This document shows positions 53,217 through 64,000 of a stretch of DNA of 64,000 nucleotides, piece by piece. The DNA is from Pelargonium x hortorum (lineage: Eukaryota > Streptophyta > Magnoliopsida > Geraniales > Geraniaceae). The stretch is taken from NCBI GenBank assembly GCA_036897525.1, contig JAYMTJ010000011.1:62001-126000 (forward strand), read 5' to 3'. Position 1 is the stretch's first letter, and each line of letters opens with the position of its first letter. Under the pieces are notes generated by a model that was given only the letters and a program-made list of their open reading frames with translations, ran no database searches and had not been told where the DNA came from. The translations under genes were made by a program, and so were the position numbers.

Positions 53217-55150
53217 AATTATATGGAATCCACTTCTAGATATTCCTAAAGAGTAACTAACAAGGGGTGCAATTTCATAAAATCTTTTGTACCTTAATTT
53301 AGACATTGATGAGGAAGCTTTGATTTTTTTTTATTCTTTGACTTTTAATATATTATATTCCAATCAAAGTAACGAAATTAGTATCCAGGTAATGGAATTA
53401 GTTACTCTTTTAAATCTCCGATGTGGACTTCATTTTACTCTTAATGAAGCCCGGTTCTATATGTATAGATAGATTCTCGACCGTACGCACCCCAAGCCTC
53501 TGTTACTTTTTGGATTCGGCAGTTTTCGACATAGGGTATGTGTAGGGCCTTGACTACCTAAAAAAAAAATGATTCTATTAGTTAGTGAGATTTGTAGAAG
53601 TAGGTTTAGGATGTCAAAAGTCAATAATTTTTAGTGGGACCCTTACCAGAAAGTTGCGTATTAAAGTAAAATGAAAGAAAGGAAAGACTATAGAAACTTT
53701 GATGCCAGTTACAACTAGTCTATATTATCCTGGAGGATTTTCAACGATTGGTTTTTTTATGTTCTGGATTTAGTAGAGTAAACGGGCCAGTTATTGGTAT
53801 GTTACTTACAACGTTTTTAGAAATCTTCAGTATTATAAGATGTCTATAGGAGTTTGTGTTAAGTCTGTTTGCTCTGGTTCTGATTCTTCCATTTGTATGG
53901 AGGTTCCTTTACTGGACTGGGATCCTTTTTTTTAGTAAGCTATCTTATAATTGGGACCAAATCTAGCTCCTCAATTCCAAAATTAGAAATATTTTAGAGT
54001 TTTTTAATGGAAGCTACAAAAGAATTTCAAAAGATTTATTTCCTTAACTTTTTGGTATTAAAATAAATGTCTTACTTACGCGCTTATACTATATCACCGG
54101 TACAGAATACTAAGTTTCAAAAGTTATGTCACACTAGATCCCGAATGTTTACCCCTTTATTACTAGAGTAAGATTAACCAAAATCCGCAAATTAGTCTAT
54201 AAACATAGTTATAGCTATGGTCTAGCGCATTATTAAGCTTCCCATTCCATAAACCAAAATAAGTACAATATGTTTTGTCAACTAGTAGACAAGTGAGTTG
54301 CGTATAGAAAAAAAACACAAAAGTAAATGAAATTGCCTCCTGAACTAGTAGAAATGCAGATATAGCAACGAAAAGCTAGAGTATCTGCTCTTGCTCCCGT
54401 AGATATTGACTTGACTCACATTGTTTAACTAAATTTGTAAAGCATGCATATAAGTACTCCTTTCCTGGGAAACCCAGTACGGGTTTTGAGAACTCTTGCA
54501 CCCACAATTACTGTGCTATACTTGTAGTGAGAGTGCTACTAAGAGTCTCAAATGGTATAATAAAGCTTTAGAAAAGCTAAGCCGATCCCTAGCCCTGTTT
54601 CCTGGAATAGTTTTACGTAGAATACTCTAGTTACGAGGTTTTTTTAAGTTAGTAACTCTTAACTTAAAGAGAAAGCCAGATACTCTTAGAGGAGCCACTA
54701 TTCTTAGTCTTTGTACTTTTTGTTTTAGGTGCTTTTTTTTAGGTTAGTTAAGAGGGTTCGTAGACAAGCTTTTTGTTAAAAAGCCCGTGACAAGGGATAC
54801 CTATAGTACATACCCAGTTGAGTCCACTGACTATTATAATTTCAACCGCCCACTTCTAGCAAAGAGCCCCCCGTACAGGCTCGGAGTCTTCCTTTAAGTT
54901 TAAGAAATGGCCCCGTCTCATAAATAAAACTTAACCCGTTTCGCAGACTTTTGGTAACAGGCTCTCCTGAAATAGAATACACTATACTTTTCTAAATGTA
55001 GAAGGCAAGGAATACCCGTGATTTCGGCAAAACTGGCAATTCATTTGATCAAATATATATCTCATATCAATCCTAAACAGAGTTAGAATAGTTAAGTAAC
55101 TAAGTCAGGAGTAACTTTAAGAATGTTTGAAAGAGTTGCGATATTTAAGG

Positions 55151-55158
55151 GGAGCTCC
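55151..55158. repeat. Perfect palindrome GGAGCTCC
   Basis: An 8-bp self-complementary core preceded by AAGG and followed by TAGG, within AT-rich spacer. Confidence 0.55.
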
Positions 55159-58100
55159 TAGGCATGTTTCTGCTCTAGGTCTTTCCGCAGGATTCTCTAA
55201 TTGTAAACATTCAAAAAGTACTCCCAGGTATTAGAAAAACCCCTTTTAAGTTTTTAAGTGTGTATAAATCTCGAATTTTCTCTAAAGGAAACGAGTTCCT
55301 ACTCCTACCCTACAGGGATATTTCACCAAAGGTATTTGGTGGAGCTCTTAATAAATTTCATTATGTAAATAAAGTCTCATACGAATTGTTTTAAGTTAAA
55401 AACTAAATTATAGTAAAGAGCAAATTCTATTCACGAGTTTATAAACCCATTGAGTCTCTAGAAACGCACCGCAAATAAAGATTTTATTGGTTGTAAGTTA
55501 AATTTTAGTAGCGGGGTCATATAAATAGGCCTCCCTAAAAAGCAATTATAGATACCAAGAAGCGCTACTTCAAACAAAGGTGGGTCTGGGGAAATTCGGT
55601 CTGAGAAAACAAAATAAAAAAATCTAGGGCTTGGGTCTTCATTTCATTTGTTAATTATGCAATCCCCTTTATATACCCTAAAGTAACTTACTCTTTGAAA
55701 TCACGAGTTACCCTCGAAGAAGTACCCCTAGTTATAGGAGGGACTGTCTAATTCTAATTGTGTGAGGTTTTACACCAGAGCAAAAAAACCTCCCAGGGTT
55801 CTAAGTATTACTTTTTTAGTTTTTTACCAATCCAGTTATTTTTTTTTAAAACGAACCTCTATTTTAAATAGAATCAGATCTCTTTTTGGATCCCTTTAAG
55901 TTAAGGTTTTCGACATCCCGACTAGGAAGTTTTCACTATTTAGTGGCAGTTTTCGGGATACACAAGACTTTACAGTAACCCACAATTTCCGATTTTTTAT
56001 ACATCTCATATATTATAAGAGGAGCCCTGGAAAAACAATAACACAATGTATACCCAAGAGTTTGTTATAATAAGGAGTTTTGCCTCGAGATACCTTTGAT
56101 TAAAATAGCAGTCTGGGCCGGGTAAAGACCTCGCATCTTCTTATTTTTCCGATTTCTAACGAGTAAAATACTTCTCTAAATATTCTCATTCCAAGGGTTG
56201 GGTTTTCTTCTTGATAGTTTAAGGCACTAAGCGCCCTCAAAATAGACCCTATTCTTAATAAACGCCATTGGAGTTTTTTTTTAATTGTCCAAGTCCTTTC
56301 TAAGAAGGAAAACATTAAGAATAGAATCCTCTTAGGTCTAATTCCATCTACTCTTCTAAGGTACCAACTAAGGAAGCTTCTCAATATCTCTACCTTAAAA
56401 TCCCTTTACTTACCGGGAGCGATACCATCACCTTCAGTATCTCCATCTAAGTCTTATGGAACACTCTACCTAACTAACAATGGAAGTCTGCTTAAGGAAC
56501 CTTCCAACTAAAGGTACTCTGAATGTCCTAACTAAAGGAGCCTTTTAATTACTAAATTTTAAAGCTACGGTAGTACTAAAACAGATATGAATATAAAAAT
56601 TCTTGTGTCCCTAAGAATGCCAGGAATTAGCTCAGAAAAGGATCTTTGCTGCTATACTAAAAAGACAGAAAAAAACCGAGCAAAAGGAACAACTCAAGTA
56701 AATAAATAGATTTATAATATAGGATTCGATTTCTACTTAGTCCAAAAAAAAAGCTACAGAAAGCAAACTTATTACCCCAGAAGTAAGCCCATTAGCTATG
56801 TTTCAAACATATTTTTGAAAAGGAATTCTTTTACAAAATATAGACTAATCAAAAAACTTCTTCATGTGTTGGAAAAAAAATCCCTTCTGGTAGATATAAC
56901 TAAACGTAGAAGCAAGGTCGCGAATACTATTTCAAATTTCGGCTAGTTAGCAGTTGTTTGGGGTGGTAACACTTTAAGGAAAGGTTATTTTAATACTCTT
57001 ATTTTTTTTCACGAAAAAAAGCCTAGGTATTATATTCAGTGCTGCTCTATTACTTAGATAGAAAGGGGTTAGGAAAACCCTTAAAAAAAGAATGTAGGTT
57101 TACTAGAATCAGCCATATAACCAAGCAATAGTAAAGAGAAATTAAAAAATAGTTACGACTTAAGCTTCTCCGAAATTCTAGCATTTAATTGCTTTTGGTT
57201 TCTCGAAGTCATGAAGTAACGCTTAGGTCTACTGGTTGGTATTAAACCAGCTCGTTTGTTAGAATCCCGTATGGACTGGAAATTGTAGAAAGACTTTAGT
57301 GGTATTTCGGGATTCCTGTTCAAACAAGAAAGATTATCGGGGTTTCATGTCCTGTATTAATCGGGGGTTCGTTTGCAATCAGGGGCGCTTTTGTGTATAG
57401 CATGTTCTGAAATCTGTTATATCTGATAGGAAATGCTTTTTTTGTTACACAACAAATCTTAGCGGGTAAGTTTAATACCAATTAAAGTATGTTTGTTTGG
57501 AACCGCCTCTCTTTATGTAACAGTATAACTTAAAACAAAAAGCCCCAAAAATTACCAAAAGGATAAGGATCTCCTACTAGTAAGGGACTTAAGGATTTCC
57601 GGAAAAGTACGTATGTAAAAACACTTGACAATTTCAAGAACTTGCCAAAATATCGTGCCTAGCAGCATGCTTAAATTTATTAAGAATTTAAAGAGCCCCT
57701 TTATACTTACTAGACTTTTATTTTAATTGTCACTTCTTCTAGAAATCGCATACCCGTGCACTCTAGGATAAGGTTTTCTTACTGCAGGATTTTCCTATCC
57801 AGCAAATATTTCTCTACAATCTCTATTTGATCTTATAACCATTAGACCTTTCAAATTTCTATAAATTACATAAGTTTTACTTTTAAGTAGCATTATTTGC
57901 GTATCATAGATATAGAAAAAAGGATAAAGCATCTTCTCTAAGGAGTGTTCCTGTATGGTAGATTAGTTCAAAGACAAGGAAATATACAAATATTCGTATT
58001 GAGTTGTTAAAAAAATACCAAAAGGGCCTTTTGAACTCCAAGGATGTCCTAAATATTATTTAAAAAGGTACCTCGTATACTCCTTATTTCTCAGACCTAT

Positions 58101-59434
58101 AAATAAATGACAAGTTCTAGAATAAGAATCAGACAAGTGTAAAACATAATGACTAAGAATAAACTAGCTTTAAATATTTCACAGTAAACCAAGGCTTATT
58201 TGTTAGCTATTTAAAGTAATAAATCTAGTTTCTAAGCAAGAGCACATTTTATTTTAGGAACTTCCAGGGAGGAGTTGGGCTGCCTGGTAAAAGTAAGTTT
58301 TAGTTTTCTTGGCAGGTTTTGTCAATAGGAGGAATTGGTAGGATAGGATCCTTAACGGGATGAGAAAGGTTCTGGGGACTCTCTGATTTGTATACTAGAC
58401 TAGAGTCAGGGTCTATTTAGAATTCTAAATTCTTTCCACTTTAAGGCAGGCTAGGAGTGAGTTCTTTAAAGCGATTCTATGGCCAGTTTCGTGCCTTATA
58501 ACATACTTTTAAACAGGTTATTTTCTCCCTTTTTCCTTTATCTTAATTTTACCATGTCTTCTTCACTTCTCGAAAACTCTATTTAGAAGGCGATTAAAGG
58601 GATAGGTCTCCCTTTTACTGTAGTCCTATTATAGGATAGGATAGGAAAGTTCCTAATTCTTACATTATTATAATATAAGCTCTCAGTATAATAGAATAAA
58701 CCAAGTTTAGAATTTTCTCGTTTCCTTGAATACAATAAAGTCAACAAGCATCCTAGCTTTGGAGACAATTTAGCAGAAATATTGGATTTTTTTACATATG
58801 CTTCTTTAGGTTTAGGGCTTATGGGGACGATTAAAAGAGAAAGACTATACCCTGCACTTCCTCTCGCACCTCTATTCTTAGGCTAGACTAAAGCGTACGT
58901 GCGTCTCGAAGTTCTAAGTCTGTCTTCCAGGCTTATCCTTAATCTTTGTTTCCTTCTAGCAGTAAAGTAACACCGGGTAGCTATTTTTGAAATCATTAAA
59001 CTTTTTACGGGGTGTGGTCTATTCAAGTGAACGCACTTAGGAGGGGTTTTCCTTTGCTTTCAGAGATTGTGGGCGGGGTTGGTTATGCTACTTTCGATAC
59101 GATGAAACCGGGTTTTTGGGGTATTATAAGAATTTCGAGGAAAGATTGAAAGTATAAAATTTTGCCTAGTACTCCCTTTTCTAGCTCTAGTCTAGGAGTT
59201 CCCCATCCTATATCCTTGTTTAGGGCACCTCGGTATATACGGAGTCAAATGCTTTAGAAATTTCAAAGAGTTAGTAAAATATTGGGAACAAGTTATTCAA
59301 ATTTAAGGGGTTTCTACTTAGAAGAGCTTCTAAAAAACGTAGGTTAAATTGTAGAAGCACAAAGTCTTCTTATCTTAATTTATTTCCTAATTTTTGGGTT
59401 ACTCCGATGCAAAACCCTTACCTTAAATAAAGGG

Positions 59435-59447
59435 AAGGGGGCCCCTT
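59435..59447. repeat. Palindrome AAGGGG-G-CCCCTT
   Basis: Perfect 6-bp arms around one G. This is the clearest example of the class signature: A-tract, G-run, C-run, T-tract. Confidence 0.75.
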
Positions 59448-60481
59448 AATGGAACAAAAACCCTTTCATTTATTTATGCAGCTGAACATTAATTTACTTG
59501 CAGTAAGTGCTCCAAAGATAAAGAACTTTTAAGAAATTAGAGTCCCCTGATTTGGAAAAGGTTCATTTACTTCCTTGAAATCTAGATGTTTTCGTGGTCT
59601 CATCTAAAGGAGTTCGGATAGCTACTCTTTGGCAATTATTGAGGATGACTTCTTTAAGACTGCGGGATGCACAGTCTAACCTGTTACTTTTTTTACAGAA
59701 TTTTTTTTTAGTTGAGCCCTACTAAATTAAATGAAGCTTCCCGTTTGTTTCTTGTTAAGTGATACTACGATTGCCTGATGGAATGCTTTTATCTATTCCT
59801 AGAGTCAGCAAGCCCTTATTGGTGTTCAAGTATTTCTGGAAAACCTATTCGTGCGTATCTTTCAAACCGGACTTAGTTACACTTAACTTAGTTTATACCT
59901 TGTTCAGTAAAAAAAGGATTCTAATGCAACAATCTCTACCTCGACTATTCTAGTATATAAGGCTATTAGAAGTTCTGAGTTCTCCTATTTATTCCCTTAA
60001 CTTGTCTTTACCGGAAACTTATTTGGGTTGACTTTCCTTGCTGTAACTAGAACGAGAGTACAAAAGGCAGAGAACAACCAGCAGGCAGCTTTCTCCCTCC
60101 TAACATCCTCTTTTAACTCTCCCGGGAAGATACTAAATACTATAAAAAAGCAGATTAGGAAACCTTTTCTTTTGTTTATTACCTGGTATTACGAACTTCC
60201 AGAAGAGGTAAGAGGGCGCTTTATTACCCAGTCCTCAAGAAAAAAAAAGTTAATTCCTCGTTTAGGCTAGAGTTCTGAAGCCAACATAAGACAGAGAAAC
60301 TCATGTTATATTACTAAGGTTTCCCTAAAAGCTCTTATTCTAGGTCTCTTGTAAGTAAGCTAAGAAGCGGGGATAACGGCAGAATTCCCTCCTTATTTAT
60401 ATCTCTATCTGGAGCTGAGGAAAACTTAGAAGAATTAATTCTTTTAAAACTTAATTGTTCCTTGTGACTACGAATCCTGTA

Positions 60482-60496
60482 ACTACTACTACTACT
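60482..60496. repeat. (ACT)5 microsatellite
   Basis: Five uninterrupted ACT units. Length variation between individuals would be expected; no coding role is seen. Confidence 0.7.
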
Positions 60497-61252
60497 AAGA
60501 CTTTGTACGAGATTCACTCCTCTACTGTTAGAGCTTTCTAAAGTCAGATCACAATACTTTATTTTGTAAAAGCGTATTTTGAAGGGTATTTCTCAAAACA
60601 AATATCTAAAACGACTTACTGGAATCTAAAGAAATACAGAACCCCTTTTAGAAATTGAATATTCTTGTGTACCTCACCCTATAATGTTTGTTGAAAAAAA
60701 AAGCATGACTTAGGAGTAAACTCTCCTAGAAAAGAAGGAAGACCCTGTGCTTGTTGTACTACTAAACTTCTATCTTGTAAAAACACCTCAATTCCAATAA
60801 ACTTATCCCTTACTAACGCGATTTCCCGCTGTCAGTAAGTAACTGAGCTTAAAAAAAGTGAAATTAACGGATGTATACCGATTCATATATGCTAATATCC
60901 CATATTCAAGACATTTTCTGGTAGGACCCCCTTAGCCAGGGAACTTTAGTTTAGTTGTGTAATGAAACTAAAGGAAATTTCGTACAAAAAAAGATACTAA
61001 CTTTAATTAATAGAATTAACTCCTAACAAATCCCCGTAAGAATCTATTGTTTTCACAAATTAGCAATAGGTATAAACTTCTAGAATAATAGAATAGTAGG
61101 ATTACGTTAGGAAAACTCTTTTACTATAAAAGAAAAAAGAAAACTCCTCTATAATATATTGTAATGATTCCATATAATCAATGCGTAAACCAACGGACTT
61201 CCACTTCATTCTTTCCTTTTTTTCACTTGTTTAGAAGTCTTGTAAATAAAAA

Positions 61253-61266
61253 GGGGGGTTTCCCCC
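61253..61266. repeat. Hairpin GGGGG-TTT-CCCCC
   Basis: A G6 run and C5 run are separated by TTT, giving a 5-bp all-G/C stem with a 3-base loop. Confidence 0.7.
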
Positions 61267-61427
61267 AACGTTTTAGGCTTTTTTGAGTCCATATTTACTC
61301 TCTCAGAGAGAAAATAACAGTATATAGAGGGACTATGATATGGCATAGTCTTGAGTGCAAATGATTCGCATTCACTGCTGAACAAAAAGAAATTCGTAAA
61401 TAAAATAGGAACCTCTTTAATTAAGGC

Positions 61428-61442
61428 TAAGGGTCCCCCTTA
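61428..61442. repeat. Palindrome TAAGGG-TCC-CCCTTA
   Basis: Perfect 6-bp arms separated by three bases; the same A/T-flanked G-run/C-run design as 59435-59447, two kilobases away. Confidence 0.7.
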
Positions 61443-62520
61443 TTTAGGAAATCTGTAATCAAGTATTACTAAACAGAAATTTCTACTCCAATATCAAACA
61501 AAAGGGAAGGGGATCCTTTTAGAACAAAGGCACTCGCCCAATAAAAGCGGGATTAAAACTTGATATAACTAAGCCACAGAAGAAAGTCTGTCTTATGTCT
61601 TAACTTAAAGACTGAATAAAATTAGCTTAGGAAACAGAGGTAACTCAAATATTATTCTATCCGTATTAGATTCAAGCCCAAAATACTAAACCTAAAAAGC
61701 ACTAAAGCTAGAAGTGATTCGACTTTGAAACCTCGGTATAAGTCCCTTTAGTATTTGACTTTTTGTTAATCTACGCCTCCTGTCTTCTGAAGGTATATAC
61801 ATAACCTTTTTTCTTTTGATTTCTTTTTTATACTTCCAAAAATCAGAGGAATTCCTAAATAGAGTAACCGAATCCCTTAGATAGTCCTCTCTAGATAAAA
61901 TATGTCGTTTAGCTAGTTTGCAGAAAAGAAGATCTAGAATTAATGTTGCTGACTAAATGCTCAGATAGAGAGCCCTCTTTATAATAGGGTACTTGGCATG
62001 TTGGATCCCGTGGGAATGAAGCTCCTCGATATTACCTATTTCAGGTGTTTGAAGGGTTAGGAATCGGATAGACTCAAATCCGAATGTACTTAGGTTTTCT
62101 TATAATTGGGTATATTCCTGTTTTTTGTAACAAGGTAAAGTAAAAAAAAACTAACTGTATTATTCTGGAATAACTGTCTTTCTGTAAGACAACTCTAGCT
62201 AACTAAACGAAATCATGACAGGGAAAACCCCTATAAATCTCGTTTAACTCCTTATAGATGTATATATGTCTAGCTCTTATAAAGGGAAGGCTTCTTTGAT
62301 TCATTCTTCAGTTATGTACAGTATCTGGCTTTTAGGAATTCTTGATAATAATTTCGAGGTTTTATCCGGATTAACTAATTCTTTCAGTTTTTTAGATTCC
62401 TGCTGATATACACATAATCATTACTATATTATCCTAAGTAGTATATACTTATTAATACATTATTATACAAATAGACTCTATAAGAACTATTAAGACTATA
62501 ATTACTATAATAAAGGAATT

Positions 62521-62740
62521 GCTTCTATTAACTACACTTGCTAGGATTAGCTACATTAGCACCACCGGCTCCTGGTGATGACTGGCAGGGTCCTCCCTCT
62601 CTTACTGACATGACTGGTTCGAGCTACTACTCCAGTCTGTTCTTACTGCTACAAAGAAGAATATAGCTCTACAACCCAATATCCTGGGCTTGCTTGCTCC
62701 CTTTTACAGACACCTCGCGCCTCGCAAAAGCAAAATTTTA
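62521..62740. other. GC-richer patch of unknown origin
   Basis: A 220-base patch visibly richer in G and C than the kilobases on both sides. On the plus strand it has an open stretch of about 45 codons starting after a TAA near 62532 (with APPAPGDDWQGPPS) but no ATG near its beginning. I recognise neither a protein nor an RNA. Its abrupt composition change suggests an inserted fragment. Confidence 0.3.
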
Positions 62741-64000
62741 GGGGAATTTTTGAAGTTAAAGACTACACCTCTTGCTTCTTTTTACTTCCTTCTAAAATGA
62801 ATTTTCAATCTAAAGAATTTTCTTATCGGGATACTTTTTTTCCTTCAGGGAGTTTCCGGGGTTGGCCGAATATAGGGGGTTTAGAGACATGACTAGTAAC
62901 GAGAAAGCTTCTTTGCAGGAGTCCTTGTTTAGAGGGGGTATATGTATTGTATAAAGAAAAGGGATGTACAATGATACCTCAAATCCTAAAGAGTTTAATA
63001 AAATAAAGTTTATATTATAAAGGATGGGCCAGCTTATAGAGCTTTCTAGTAGGGACTCTCGGGATTAAGAAACTGAAAATAGAAACGCTTCTGTATTCTA
63101 GGACTCTACTCTAAAGAAGGCGATACGCGGAAAGTAAAATATTCGTACTAAAGCCCAACAGCCCAGGTTTACGACACACAGAAAGTGCTCTATTACCTAT
63201 TTTTTATCTTCTCTAATGTAACTTTCTTTAGGAAATCCCTCAATACCAATACTCAGTCATGCACCCATGCCCTTAAGTATCTAAGTTTTAGGAATTCGAC
63301 ACTAGAAAATGCTGCTCTTAAAAAAAATAATAATAATATTCTATCATACAATACACCTGTACAAAGGAATATGGAAGACTCGAGGATTGTATAAAGCATT
63401 TTTTTTCCTTTACTTCAAGCTAAGGCCTGGATAAAGTTGGAGATAACCTTTCCGAGGCATTTCCTTTCAAAGAGAAAAAATGTGAGAGAGATAAGCAATC
63501 TTGTACCAGATAAGGATTAAGCCGAGCCGAGGATTTTAGCTTAAAGGGTTTTTTAAGAGGGTTAGGTTAGATTAAAACTTACTCTTTTGTATAAATTTAT
63601 ACTACAGTTGTTATATTACAGGGATTTATCCGCTTATAGATAGAGACACCCGCGCTTAGGTTCGGTAACTGTATTTTAATTCATTGATTAGGGTTTAGGT
63701 AGGGTAAAGGCATTTATTCATTCTTAAAGGACTTCTATTCCGGCGGTGGAGCCCCAATTAAGCTAAGCAATTCATGTTGCTTGATTTTACTCTATGGTGT
63801 ATATATAGGCATTTAAGCAATCGTATACATTAAGTCTACCAGAGACTTAGAGCTTTAAATTAGCTAAGGCATGAAAAAGACTTTAGTACTGCAGCTGCAG
63901 CATCCTTAAGGAGGGGCAATCCCGCCATTAAATGCAAAAGGATACCCCCCTGTCCGGTTATAGAAACCCATTCTAAAACAAAAAAAAAGGCAAGTACAAA
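62741..64000. other. AT-rich spacer to the window end
   Basis: No gene is recognised; the 69-codon frame at 63185-63394 has a low-complexity AT-driven composition. The spacer continues past the window edge. Confidence 0.5.

Larger units (their letters stand above)
52651..62520. other. Long gene-free AT-rich spacer
   Basis: Nearly 10 kb without a recognisable gene. The frames 53287-53472, 56100-56384, 59759-59953 and 60028-60270 are short and unmatched. It holds palindromes at 53205-53216, 55151-55158, 59435-59447, 61253-61266 and 61428-61442, and a five-unit ACT microsatellite at 60482-60496. Confidence 0.55.

Noticed and set aside
62120-62140. GTAACAAGGTA, reminiscent of the 3' end of small-subunit rRNA
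   Set aside because: The surrounding bases do not continue the rRNA sequence and nothing else of an rRNA gene is present.

Overview
The window reads as land-plant (most likely seed-plant) mitochondrial DNA from a very large, gene-poor genome. Three things support this. First, 23928-24316 encodes the first exon of mitochondrial nad1, opening with an ACG codon that plants normally edit to AUG and followed by what looks like the 5' half of the trans-spliced group II intron. Second, 45414-45486 (minus) is an intact trnM-CAU of chloroplast type, a common plastid-to-mitochondrion transfer in seed plants. Third, several degraded copies resembling plant mitochondrial trnQ are present. Base composition is low in GC for plant mitochondria (about one third by eye), which is itself unusual.

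Layout. 1-23335 holds no gene I can recognise. It is AT-rich spacer with a few less AT-rich blocks (about 1800-2250, 5300-6020, 8580-9150, 13680-15800). 23339-about 25200 is the only clearly gene-like island: an unassigned 153-codon ORF, then nad1 exon 1, then intron sequence. 25200-45413 is spacer with three trnQ-like relics (30716-30787 minus, 38275-38347 plus, 39470-39540 plus). After trnM, 45487-64000 is again spacer with less AT-rich patches near 48860-49390, 49990-52650 and 62520-62740. I found no rRNA gene and no complete protein gene.

Function. nad1 exon 1 would supply the N-terminal third of complex I subunit ND1 and must be joined in trans to exons encoded elsewhere. Here it carries a GC dinucleotide duplication that breaks the frame, so this copy is either dead or mis-sequenced. 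trnM could serve organelle translation. Almost everything else is non-coding.

The most notable unexplained structure is the density of short palindromes with a G-run followed by a C-run, flanked by A/T (for example 1214-1237, 2651-2660, 14814-14831, 25854-25866, 32098-32107, 59435-59447). They recur over the whole window and resemble in style the GC clusters of yeast mitochondrial DNA. The second is the set of related trnQ-derived relics, which may be decayed tRNA copies or tRNA-like RNA-processing signals.
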